Assembly: GCA_013398295.1 (NCBI GenBank)
Contig: VZSF01006826.1
Coordinates: forward strand, 62,001-126,000
Length of the DNA stretch: 64,000 nt
Direction: 5' to 3'
From: Chionis minor
Lineage: Eukaryota; Chordata; Aves; Charadriiformes; Chionididae
Part shown: in pieces, positions 26,901 through 39,500 of the stretch
Layout: every line of letters begins with the position of its first letter
Position numbering within the stretch: position 1 is the stretch's first letter
Program-made: the position numbers and the translations under genes
The notes under the pieces: generated by a model
What the model was told of the DNA's origin: nothing
What the model saw: only the letters and a program-made list of their open reading frames with translations
The model's database searches: none

Positions 26901-27440
26901 CCACAGCATTGCTTCTGCACCCTCCCTGAAAGAAAGGCACGTTTTAAAAGCAGGGAAATCATTCCCCGGGAATATTGAAATTAAACAGAAAAGGCCAATC
27001 CGGCACTTGTTTTCCCCTGAAGGCTCATGCACATACTCACACTCACAAGACATTCAGGACCCCAGATATTTTCCCGATCCCCCGCCAGGCGTGCAACTAG
27101 CCATGCATAACAAACAACACGACCCCGTCAATGGCCACCAAGTGAAGTCAAGCTGTTTCCCTGATCCATTTTTCATTGTTCGCCTGGCTTTTCCCACTTT
27201 GAACGCGGGCTTGTGGCATCAGGAAGTTAAAAGGAGTCAGGAGGGGGGAAAAAGGGGAGTGTTTCTTTTAAAAAGAGAGTGAGATTGGAGAGGAGGACAC
27301 AGGCACTCAAAACCCTGTCTGTGCTTGGTATATTAGGCAGCCAGTGCTCTTGGCTGGGAGCCCAGACGAGGCTTTTGTAATCAAAACATGATCTTGTATG
27401 CTGTGCAACCAGTGCTGAGAAAGGCCGTCTGATGGCTCTC
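11997..27440. other. Intergenic region without recognised genes
   Basis: About 15 kb between the His-rich ORF and CCDC9B. I found no exon with matched splice signals and family resemblance, no tRNA and no CR1 end on either strand. Open frames of 130-195 codons (for example 12941-13429 plus, 15500-16045 plus, 23245-23787 minus) lie in GC-rich DNA and have no recognisable domain. Minor structure includes a purine-rich tract at 12700-12915 (annotated separately) and a two-copy 38-bp direct repeat at about 13208-13283 containing GAGAGCCARGGCAAAC. An unannotated 5' untranslated exon of CCDC9B could lie here. Confidence 0.5.
12700..12915 (+). repeat. Purine-rich (A/G) tract
   Basis: About 215 bases of the plus strand are strongly A/G biased, with runs such as GGTGGAGGAGGGGGAG and AAGAAGAAG. 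The minus strand is correspondingly pyrimidine-rich and accounts for the low-complexity Leu/Phe/Ser frames there. Such tracts can form triplex structures or be simple-repeat remnants. No specific function is indicated. Confidence 0.7.
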
Positions 27441-27482
27441 CTCTTTTAGCTCTGCTCTGGAATCCGCCGGGCTTCACCGCCG

Positions 27483-27503
27483 ATGTCCAACATGCACCGA
27501 GCT
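27483..27503 (+). CDS. CCDC9B: CCDC9B first coding exon (start codon)
   Basis: Seven codons, MSNMHRA, end at a strong donor, GCT|GTGAGT. Joining to the next exon gives [18 protein letters not shown], which fits human CCDC9B as I recall it (begins MHR, then a LLRKEQ segment). The second ATG (27492) has A at -3 and matches the human start, so it is the better start. The first ATG (27483) is in frame with C at -3. An in-frame TAG at 27447-27449 bounds the frame upstream and also forms a possible acceptor (CTCCTCTTTTAG), so a 5' noncoding exon may precede. A GC box lies just downstream at 27539-27544. No TATA box is evident. Confidence 0.65.
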
Positions 27504-30500
27504 GTGAGTGCTGCCTTTGTGGGGCCTGGGAGGGGCGCGGGGCGGAGGGGTCCCTCACCCAAAAAGGCCAGGAAAGGACGTGCACTCGCTTCCTTCAGGG
27601 TGGCCTTTCCGTGGTTGTCGCTTTGTTGTTTTTTTCCTCGCCGGGCTGCCAGCAGGCACGGGGAGCAAACAAGCCGTACGACATCGTGGGGGGCGCTGGG
27701 GAGGGTGGATTTGGGGTGCTGGGCTTTGCATGTCCATCACCGGGGCAGGTTGCAGTGGCTGGCGCAGGACAATGAGCCTTCCAGGAGGGTGGGAGAGCGG
27801 GGTAGATAGCAAACAGAAACCCAGGCTCTGCTGGATGTTGCCTATCCAAAGGGTTTCAGCTGCAGCTGTCAAGCCAGAGGATATTTCTTAAAAAGAGCGG
27901 ATGCATTTGCTTACGCAGAAGAGTGTTAGCTAAGGGCCCCGCTCCTGTCTCCTCTTCCCTCCCCCCCACCTTCTGTCTTTCTCGCTTTTCCAACCCCGCT
28001 GCCTCCGAGGTCTCTCGCTGTAGAAGCAGGCGATCGCAGAAGTATGCGGGAAAACACTGCGTGCAGAGACAGTCTGGAGCGAGACATCCCTCCAGCCCCC
28101 GAAGAGCTGTGTAGCGAGTGTGTGTGCCACTTAGGAGTGGGGGGTATGACAGAACGAGATGTCGTCATTTAATTGAAGCACGGAGCCGCTCGCTTTCCAT
28201 TTCTTCTTTTGTGACATTTTTATTTGTGATAGAAAGAGGCCTCTCGTTCTGCAGCCTCATCACTCTGCCTTGCTATCTAGGAGGCACTGGGCTCGGCTGC
28301 TTTCTGATTCAAAGCCATCGCACGTTTGTTCTGCCAAAGCCATTTATAACTCTCCCGTCGCCATGACATACGGGCACCTTGGCTCCCCGGAAGAGCTTGG
28401 CTCTGGGGAGGGCACGGTGTAGCCAGTTTTCATCCTGAGCATCGGCTTCGGCGTGGGCTGGGGTGGCAGATTCGTTCCAGCAGCGGAGGAGAGGGCACGT
28501 CCCCCTGTTATCGGCTGGCTCGGAGCAGCAGCTGACGAGCAAATGCTGACTTGGCTTAACCATACAATGGGGGAGCCCCTGCGAGCCGGCGCGGGGGCCC
28601 GAAACGCCGCTCGGCGCTTCTGCACACTGCAGGGCTGCTCTGCGGCTGCGGGCTGCGCAGGCGAGGGAGCACCTCCCGTCCACTTGCTGAAACAGGTCGT
28701 GCAGAGAGAAACACGTTAATGGCTTCGTTAATACAAGGGAGGAGAAGTGCTGAATACCAGCAAAACTTTCCTTCCAGTGACTTGTTTCCAGCTGGAAATG
28801 GAAGGACCCTCCTCCCCCCTGCACTAGCTGTGTCGTAACGTAGACAAAATGCTGACAAATGTGCAGTTGGTGCGGAGAGGGAGAACGGCCTGACAGGTCT
28901 GTTCCATCTTTTGCCTCTGAAACAAGAAGAGCACAAACACAACCTCTGCAGGAATTCCTAAATTCTTCCCGAGCCGGCAGCTCTGGCAGTCCTCCTTCAA
29001 AGGAATGGGAAGATGAAAGGGGTGTGTTTGAGGGCATGCTCTGCTTTGATCCCACCCTCAAGCAGCCAACACCCCGGCACTCAGCAAACAGCGAACCTGC
29101 CAATTTAGTGCTCACAGAAGAGCTTCTGTCCAGGTAAACACGGAATTCAGCTTTCATCAGCCTTGCAAAATGGCCATGAAAGTGTATCCTCCTACATACA
29201 CAATACACTCACCTGTCGCGTACCCGGTTGATCGATGGCAATGGAAAAGCATGTATCGTTCTCCCGCAGACCTTGACAAAATCCCGTTGTCCAGCAGGAG
29301 AGTGTGTGGAGGCGGTTTGAGTGTCCCTGTTGCACCTGAACACAAATGCGTGCCTGGGTCCCAGCGAGCGGCGCTCAGCAAGGCTGTTAAATCAGCCCCG
29401 GTAAAATGGGCCCATGTGGGGACACGAGTGCAGACACGCCGGTGCGGGATCTGGGGTCTGCTTTAGCAAACCGGTTCTCCTGCCTCTGCCCCTCTGGTTC
29501 CGGACACCCAGCACACCTCCTCTGTGATGGTAGCGTGTTTTCAGCCTTTAGACCCTTTTCTCCAGAGAACATTTACGTACACAAACACCTCCCCCCCTCT
29601 GTGCCCCTGTTATTTGGAGATCAAGCGCAGACCTACTTGATCAGAGCTGCAATGTAGTTAGCTTCGGGGAATTTTTCATGTAAAGCCCTCGAAAGGAAGA
29701 CCTAGTGTTGCAGGGATGTGCAGCGATTCAGCAGTTGGATCCCTTCCTTTGAAGGCGAGCGCAGGCCATGCACGCAGGGGACATTTGCAGCCCTGGTTCC
29801 CGGGAGGCCTGTGACTCTTTTGGCAGAGCAGTGCTGCTCATTCGTGCCTGAATTCCCACCCACTACCTGGAATTACTTTCCGGAGGGCCAGCTGATCAAA
29901 CGTGCCCACATTCATACTTGATGCCCAGCTCCCAGGTAGCTGAAATCCTTCCCCTGTTCAGGAGGTAATTCCTACAGCTCATCTACACTCCTGTGCTTTC
30001 AAATGGGCAGGTTATTCCCATCGTGGCGAAATGCTACATGACACGCAAAAATCAAGGTTCACAACACCTGATTCTGACTGGCGGGATGCGCTGGCACACT
30101 ATAAACATGTATACCTTCGGGAGGCTGGAGCCCCAGTACATCATGGAGTAGAGTTCACAAACATGGCTGGGAACATGTAGGAGAGTCAAAGGCTTTCCCT
30201 GCCCTGGGCTATACGTTCTGTGGTTTTGCTCTTTGCCTTCAAGCTTTGGGCTTCTCGCTGCAGGTTTGCTCAGTTTAAGAAGGGCTGTGTTAGACGGCAC
30301 CCCTCCATGCCCTCCTCCGGACCTCCACTGCGCCAGTTTTTCCGCTGGTGGCCTCCTTAGAAGCAGGCAGAAAGTGGCTGAGGTCTCCAGGAGAAGCCCT
30401 CCCTTCCCAGGAGAAGGGCTGTGCAAGCCTGTTGGCTGCGGCTGGAGGCTGGGCCCTGGGCGGCTGGTGCCTGGCTCACTGCTGGCAGGAAGGCACCCAG

Positions 30501-33500
30501 GGCACGGTGGGCGTCACACCCAGATCCCATGTCCCCAGCTGCCATGGCTGGCCCCTGACGAATCCTCCCCTGGAGGAGGTCACACCTGCTGTGTCATCAT
30601 TCATGAAGGAAAATCCCCTCCTGCCTGCGCAGAAGCTCTTCCCAGCCTTGAACGCTACGGAGCCTTCAGCGGAGGATGCTCCCGGGGATTTTGCCCTCGG
30701 GCTGGACGCAGCCAGGAGCCGTCGGCCCCAAGGAGGCCAGGGCAGCGGAAGGACTGGCTCCCAGGGATCCAGCGGTGGTTCGCTCCCGTGAAAACAGGGA
30801 AACCGACAGTTGTCCTGAGGGTCTTGGTGCTTTTATGAGGAATTTGATAGGAAGCTAACACGGATGCGCAAAAAGCATGCCTTGCCCATGCATCGCGGGC
30901 AAAGCCACTTTACTGTTACAGAGAATTTTAGCCAATCTGCTTTGACAGTTAACCATCTATTAACAACTGATCTTGGTTTTAAAGAAAAATAAACCCAAAC
31001 ACACCCACCCTTAGGGAGAACACCACTGCTTCCCCCCCGGTACCACCAACCCCTGGTTGCTTTGTTCCCTGTCCCCCTCAGCACGGGGACCCCGGCCCTT
31101 CGGTGAGGCCAGGGCAGTGCCGGCGTCGGGGGTTGGCGCCTGGTGGCCGCTCTGCCAGCAGTGGCCTCACAAGGGTCCCCACGCCAAGGGACTCCCAAGT
31201 CTCACTTTGTCTTATCTGGCTCTCTGTGTGAGCAGAAGAGAGGGAATCTGAGATCTCTGCAGCATGCAGATGCCGTGCTGATAAGGAGAGCACAAAAATG
31301 CTGTTTAAAAATAAACCTGTAGTGCCTTGGAGATCTCAGCCTTGCCACCTTGCTCTTTGTGCAAACACCAGGCAGAGTCTAGACAATATGGATCAGCTTG
31401 CTGCAGTGAGCTGATACTTCTCAGCATTCATTTTCGCTAGACGCTGCTGTCACTAGCATTTTAAAAACCCAATTTGATATCCCCCGTGGTAACCGAGGAG
31501 CTCTCTGAATGTAAATGGAGGGGGAGTGATGTGCCTGAGAACGCCTGAACCAACAGTAGAGAGAGGTGTCATTTACTGCTTGCAGCTAAGCGGTGTGTTA
31601 ACTCTGAAGCCTACTGACAGCCATCAAAGCGGGGCATTGGCTTTTTGCTCTACCTACCTCATTACTGAACAAAAATTGTAAGAAAAGAAAAGATCAATTC
31701 TGTTAGGAAAAAGTCGATTTACAGGATATACTATTCTTTTTAATGGAGGACCAAGGGGAGAAATGGTGAGGGAAGACTCTTCCAGTTCCCACCCGCTCCA
31801 AACAGGAGCAGGTTTCGTCCTCGTGCTATGATGACTGAGAAGATCTTTGCTCCTTCTGTTTTCAGGATGCCGCTGTGGATGATGCAGTGTTAAGGAAGAA
31901 AGAGCAGAAAGATGTTGAACTCGATAAGAAAATCCTGGCTTTGCGGAAAAAGAACGAAGCGCTCATACGAAGATACCAGGTGAGTCTGCAGGTTCTGACC
32001 TTCCCCAGCTCCATTTTGGACTCCTCAACTCGCAGCATAAAGAAAATAGCCAGCAGTGTTGGAGTGACTGTTATATAGATAACATTTCAACATCGGAAAG
32101 CTTTTGGAGCAGGTGGGCAGAGCTCTGCCTTTAGCTACCCCTCCTGAACTGCCTTCAGTGCTGATGCTTACCCTGCTGCTGCAGCGTCTCCTCTTGCCCT
32201 ACCGTCTTCCTGTCTGCATCGCACCTTTCCCATCCCTTCACCTCCTTTTCCCCATCTGTCCTTCCCAGTGCCTCGTGCTTATCCTCTTGGATGCACAGGA
32301 GATTGCATCCTCAAGACATTTAGTAGGTTTGTCTTCCCTACCAGGGCAGAAGGATCCCCCTTGGCTTGTCTGGGATATTCTCCTGCCTCTGCCCAAGGCC
32401 ACTTGGCTTGAAGGCCCGTTAGCATTTGCCGGCTGGGTCGGCAGTCTTGAGTTTGACAAAGAGCCCTGCTGAAAACCCAAAAACCCAGAGCACGCTTTGT
32501 GTCTTGGACCCAGGGCTGAGAGACTGAGTGGTGCTCTGGGCTTGGTCTTGCTTAGAAGACATCTCCTTTGGTACCGTAGAAGCCGTTTTGAAGCTTTTCT
32601 GCTGGTGGCAAAAAATGGTACATAGTGGAAAGCTGTGGGAAAGATTGAATGCCACAAGCAGCTGGGGGAGAGAAGCTCTCATCCCTGTGTGAAATGCTGC
32701 CCCCCAGCACCACCAGTTGGCTTCTAGAAGAAGCTGCCTAGTAGACAGTCAGATCTCAGCCACAGTCCCTTGGCTCCCCAGTTCGAGAAGGACAGGGAAC
32801 CGCTGGAGAGGGAACAGCAAAGGGCTACAAAGATGATTAGGGGGCTGGAACATCTTTCTTCTGAGGAAAGACTGAGGGAGCTGGGTCTCTCTAGTCTGGA
32901 GAAGAGTGAGGGGGGATCTCATCAATGCTGAGCAATACTTAAAGGGAGGGTGCCAGGAGGATGGGACACGCCTTTTTTCAGTGGTGGCCAGTGCCAGGAC
33001 AAGAGGGAACGGGCACACACTTGACCATAAGAAGTTCCATCTGAACATGAGGAGGAACTTCTTTCCTTTGAGGGTGGCAGAGCCCTGGCACAGGCTGCCC
33101 AGAGAGGTGGTGGAGTCTCTGACTCTGGAGACATTCCCAAGCCACCTGTGCCCCCTGCTCTGCGTGACCTGCTCCGGCAGGGGCGTTGGATGGGATGATC
33201 TCCAGAGGTCCCTACCAACCCTTGCCGTTCTGTGATTCATGTTCTGAGACCACAGTGGACACTCAGAGTCAACAAGAGATTTACTAAGGTGCCTGTGGCA
33301 CAGGGACAGGGAATGCCTGTCACAGCTGCCTGTGACCCCTTCCAAGGGCACATGGGTGGGACACAAGTTAGTCCACTCCCCCTTAGAAGTGGGTCCAGAA
33401 ATCCTAAACAGAAAAATGGGCAACATCTGGAGACATCCAGGCGCCGGCTGATGGTAAGGATATGTATGTGTTGCAGGAAATAGAAGAGGACAAAAAGCGA

Positions 33501-36500
33501 GCTGAGCAGGAGGGAATGGCTGTTACTTCCCGGAGACCCAAGCAAGACGGACTCACGATTACTATCACCAAGGCTCACAATGTAAGCGCTGCCTCTCCTT
33601 CACCACTGGCCAGCTCTCACTCCAGTCCTACCTCAGCAAAGTGACATTTCTGAAAGAAATAGTCTCCACAGCAAAGCTTTTTCAGGCATGGGACATAGCT
33701 CCTAAGCCCTCAAAAAAGGATGTAAAAACTCTGCAGGGATGTGTGCTTAAAGCGGTTTCAACTGATCAGCATAATTTTCCAGGCACACCCAGGCACCCTT
33801 ACCCGAGCCCGCAGAATTAACAGCCAAATGAATGTGTGAACAGGCACGCTTGGCTCTGGATGGGTCCCAGGTGTGAACATTGCAGCAAATACATAGGCAG
33901 AACCTATCGTGTGCGTGTGTCATCGGAGGCACCCGGAATGCCTCTGAGGATGCCTGTAGGCCGGGAAAGTCACGGGCTCCTTAGGCTTTGTGAGTGAGCA
34001 AAGCAAGTAGCCCTTGGTTGCTCTGGGGCTTCCCACAACTGGGGCAAATGCTGCAAGTCCCAGGCTTCCTTCCTAACTGGACCAAAGCTGTGTCTGACAA
34101 GCCCTGTCCACCCCCCTGGCAGCTGTGGCTTGGTAAACCACCCGGCCGGTCCTCCTTTAACCCCTGGGTGAAGTCCTCTGCCAGAGCCAGCCCACCTCCT
34201 GCAGTGCAGGTGGCATTCCCGGGTCGCTAGATCCAGGCTGGTGCATCGCACACTCCTCAACCATGCCCCGGCCCTGGCTGTTCTCCAGAGGTGCACTCTT
34301 GCACACGTTTTTCTCTCATACAGGACCTGAAAGATGCAATTACCCAGACTGAACACTCTGGACAAGATAGCCCAGCCCTCTCGATGGTGAGCACCACCCT
34401 CAGGAGCCATCCACTTGGCTTCCAAGGCAATCTCCATCAGGACTTAGGCTGTCCTGATCTAACTCAGAGTGCTGCACAAAGAGATGAGGATGACATTTGT
34501 TTCCCATAACTCTGGCATTTTAGTCTGAAATGTCACATTTGTAAGTGCAAAGGATTTTCCAGGCCCGCTGTAATTGTGGGTTTTGCTGCTGAGCAGACAA
34601 CGAGACCCTTGTTCCCTAGGAATGCCACGGCACCACGCCGGGCACAGAAAGCGTCCTCGGGGCAAGGCCTGCCTTTTCTGCAGCTGGCCTCCCTGCTGGC
34701 CTGCAGGTGTGTTTGGGGAAGGGAATCGCACTGGTGAGCCCAGGGGCCTGGATTTGCTAACGGGAGTGATTCCTTTTCCAGGACAAAAGGATCGTGAGTG
34801 AGAAATGGGGGAGCCCCTGTCCTACGAGCCCTGGGTTTGGCATTGGCAGTGAGGAAGAGGAGGAGGAGGAGGAAGCAGATCATATGTTCACATTCAGGAT
34901 GGGGAAGAGGATGCAGCTGGCTGTTACCATGGACAACAAAGCCAAGGTGAGCGGGGAAGAGAATTCCTCTTACACTGCAGCCTCTTGACTTACAAAGGAG
35001 CTTCTGTTCTGCCTCTTGCTTGAGCTTCCATGCTCAGCATGTCCCCCGGTGTCTCATCTCCAAAGGGAATAGTTCCCTTCCCACTCCTTTTCTCTCATTT
35101 CTCAATGCTTCAGCACAGCGTCAGGCTTCATCTCAAGCTTCCGCACTCTTTCCTCCCCACACCTGATTCAGAGGAGCCACCCCCCAGGCTTGCTAAAACT
35201 CCCAGCGGCTCCCTCCAGCCAGTTCCCTTTCTGAGATACCACTCGCCTCACTGCCCTCCTGGGCCACCAGCGGGTTTGTTAAACTGTGTCATTGTGCCCA
35301 GAAAAAGGAATGGAAATAAGTGGGAGCTTGGACAGATTTAGCTGTGTTACTCCCCAGCTATTCCCAGGGAAGCAGTGATGTTTGGTGGTAAAACCAGCAT
35401 CCTCTCTCCCTGTTGCTGTATTCCAGAAAGTCCTAAGCACAGAATAAAAAACAGAGTGACATGGGTGTTTGTTGCAGTTGCCAATGTGATGAGCAGAAAG
35501 TGTGACCCAGTATTTGCAGACTTAATTAAAAATTGTGCAAAACAGCAAAAGTAATTGGAAATGGTACTGCATTGTTTAAATCCCCAAGTGTCCCCTCCTG
35601 GGCACTGCTCTGTCCCTTGTGGAGTCTGTGCATCTAGATATGATGATCAAAGCATCTTGATGGCAGCTTTAGCATGTGGGGAGTTAGGGTTTGATAAAAA
35701 GCCTTTGCCAAGAAGGGTTTGATAAAACTTTGGCAGTTAGTATTGGCAAAACGTCCAAGGAAGTACGTGCCTGTATGAGTTTCACGCTCCTGTTTTCTTC
35801 ACTTGGAGTGAAGGGGGCTGATCTGGTTCTCACTGGAGTCTGTAAGTTTGACCGCTGAGATAAATAGGAAGAAGGATCAGAAGTGGCACCTTCTTTGGAA
35901 AAAATGTAGTATCTGCGTGCACAGATGGACCTGTGTGGGAACTCAGGGAAGTTCTCCAGTTATTGAGTCTTTGGAGGGAGATTATTGCTGCAGGGGATAT
36001 TTCTTGCTGTTGAATATGTTCCAAAAGAATACAAGAGGCAGTCTTATCTATTTATGGATTAGGACTGACGAGGCAGCAGTGAATCAATGGGAGACACAAC
36101 ACGCAGGTGAGCACAACCCCTTGGTGCTGACCGTGCCGATGTGAAGAAGGCACAAAGCCTTCGCTGCCTCCCGCCCCGCTGGGACACTGGGGCGGACAAG
36201 GTCGGGCCCCGACTCCGTCACAGCAGCAGTGGGAAAAGGAAGCGGTGGCAGCCAATGGTGCTTCCCTGCGTCCCCTTTTAGGCACAGCAACATGCTTGGC
36301 CCACAAAATGAGAGTGGGCTTTTTTGAACTGAGGTCCAAGCCAAAGATATTCCCCAGGGTAATGAAGCAAAACCCCATCCTTCCGGGTGCTTTGGGGCTG
36401 GAGTGCTGAAAACCTCAGCTGTAAACAAAGGCAGAAAGACATTTCTCCCTCTGAGGCAGGTTGGAAATATTTTTCTGATTTTGTGCCTCAAATGCCTTTT

Positions 36501-39500
36501 CATTTCTGTTTCTCTGTGACCTAGTTACCCTTTCTTTCTATGAAGAAATAGGCCACAATCACGGTGCCGTTATAAAGTCATTATATGTTACCTTGAAGGA
36601 ACTGAATCATTTAGGAAATAATACGCCTTTCAGAATGATTTTTGAGGAGAAAGGGACTGAGGCCTCTCATTTCCTTTGTTCCAGATAGATTACCGGTAGC
36701 GCGAACAGCCCCATCAAATGAAATCTCATTGCAGCACAACCAAACCACCTCCTGATGTAAGGGGAAAAATTCTGATTTTTCTTAGAATAGAGGGTACATC
36801 GAAATCTACGCATCCTCCTTACTGACTGAACTTTGCCAATGAGATATTTGAGAGTCTCCTCCGAGGTTTCTCATGGCTACGTAGCTCTGCACGGGGGGCT
36901 TATACTTGCAGCAATTACATTTGCAGAGTGAGTGGCTCTCGCAGGCAGGCTGTGTCCCCTGGAGCCCTTTCTGTAATCTGTAGCTCAGAATTCAAGTCCG
37001 AGATGGGGATTTGTATTAGCACTGGCAGCTAAATCACATTGCTGCCTTAAACTCTGTGCCAGGGTTTTGCAGTGTGGCCAATTAATAGACCTCTGAGATT
37101 TTTTCGGCTGGAAGCACAGACCCCTGTGGAAACTCCCCGTAAGTTCCCTCCTGTATGGTATATATGAATTTACTTGCATTAAGCACCCCTCACAGGCCAT
37201 AGCAGCCCTCCAGGGTCTCCCGAGTGTTAGCGTAAAGCACAACCCGGCAGCCTGACTTGATGACAGAGGAAAACTGATTTATTGGTGAATGTTCCAGTGG
37301 CATTAATCCAGAACCTTCCTTTAGTAACTTTAAATATAGTTCTCAAAATGGATAAGTAGGAAGAGCATGGGGCCGTAATGGGTGAGAGGGAAAAATTATT
37401 AGGATTTTGGACAAAATCGTGTGTGATATCACATGAGCTACAAGCTTATTGGTTGCTGCTGCCCTGTTAAACATCCTCTGGGCTGCTGAAGATTAAAAGA
37501 GAAGGCAGATAGTTTGCTTCAGCTTCCCGGTGAGCGAGGATTCACCGGGTGTCCCTGGAGAGACTGGCTCAGTGATGCTGGGATGACTAAACGGGCCATC
37601 ACCATCCTTCCTATGACCGTTGCAAGGTTCAAGCAACAGAGTAGCTGGGCTGTGCAGAAAACTGTTTACATTCAATCCTAAATATCACAAATCACTGTAA
37701 TGGGAGAAGCCCCAAAAGAAAGGCAGCTGGGTAATTGCGTAAACTGGAGAGAAGTCCAGGGTTTTCCTTTGTTATCCGTGTTCTTTTTCCTGACACTCCT
37801 CAGACGGGCGTTTTTAACACTACCTGTGCAATCTGGGGCATGCCTCAGACAGAAGGTGGGCACTTCTCAATCTCCAGTTTCTCAGGGAAATGCTCCATGG
37901 GAAGCAGCGCAGTTTGGTCTGGCTGCAGCTAAATAGCTAGTGCCAGCGTCTCGAATCTTCTGCACGCGGTGAGGGAGCCGGGACAGGCCCTGTGGCAGGG
38001 AAGAGGTGGCTCTGCCAGGCACTGCCAGCCGTTTGGGCCCTGCGTTCTGTTCCCATTGGCTCTGCGTGGCACTTTCCTCATCTGACATCCCTCCCTTTGG
38101 GAGCTAGCCCGCAGAGAGCCAGGATTTCCCAACACGGGACAAGCAATCTAGGAAATAACTGATATTCCTAAAATAAAAAGCAAAAGAAGACACATGTCGG
38201 CACATGTCATGGAAAAATATGCTGTTAATTTCAGAGCGGCAGTTAGTTAGAAGAGACTGAGCTGAAAAGTAAAATTACTGAAAAGAAAATGGATTCTGTT
38301 CCATCTCAAACCAGGAGAGCACATTGAGCCGAATGTGCCTTCAGGCATCACATCTTAGCCAGACGCAACACGGGGAGCGACATCACCTAGAAGCGCTGGT
38401 GGTCTCCCAGCCGTACGTGTCTGGCTATCGCAGCTCTGCTAAATAGCTATTTCCCGTATCAGCCCCTGAGTCTTCCTTGCCATCTGCTCAATAAACTGCG
38501 GGGTTTAATGGCTTTGCCAATGCGCCAGCCTTCCCGCTGTGACTTTTAACATCTAATGGCCCAAGGAAGGTGCCACCTCCCTGTAAATCCAGTAGTGCAC
38601 TTTAAGGCTTTCGTCCAGCTGGCGGTATTTGGGTACAAGGTCCTCTGCGTTGGTTTTTAGGTTTTCAGGTAGCGGCTTCGCTGTTGCTTGCACTCAGGGC
38701 CCGTATCCCTCCTCAGGAAGGACTTTCGCAGATGGTAAGCGATGAACCCACCTTCCAAACATACTCCCCGGTGCTGGGCCTCCCTGGCAAGAGCTGTTTG
38801 TCACCATGTTATTTGCCTAAAGCACAGGCCATCACCACCTAAACACTGAAGAGCTTTAGGGATCAGCTGTTGACTTAAGCTAGAATGAATGTTTGATGTA
38901 CAAGGTATGGGTTAATAGCTTGCTATTACCTTGTTAAATCATCACTGGGCTTACTTTCTTAATTAAAAAAGTAATAATTAAGTAGATTGCTAAACACCTT
39001 GTATCGGTGCCCTGTTTAGGGCAGAGCAAGCCTGGCTCTCCACTTCATTAACTAAGGTCAGCGGTACCACCTAGGGTTACTGTACGTGCCTGCTCAGGGC
39101 TTAAGGGAGGGAAGATTTAGTGCCTTGAATGTCCCAGGAAACTGAGGATTATCCCCGGAGCAAACGTATTTCCTGGGAATAATAATCATTGAAGAACAAA
39201 GCAATGTACATCTTCAGCATCAAAGTGTCTACCAGGCTTGAGCAATTCCGTGGTTCCAAAGCAGAACCAGACCGTATTTCCAGTCTCTGAATCATGCTAC
39301 GAACAGAGTGGGGAGACAGGACAGCAAGCCGTTAAGAGCCTCTTCTGCAAGGCATAACGTGTCCAGCTGCCTTCAGAGGATCTCAGCTCTTCCCCAGACA
39401 GACTACAGTCATGCAGGACCAGACCCTGGACAGGAGGGTCTAACTTGAGTCATTCCCATGATTCCCGAGAGCTTTGCTCTTACGGTGGGAGAACAGTGTC

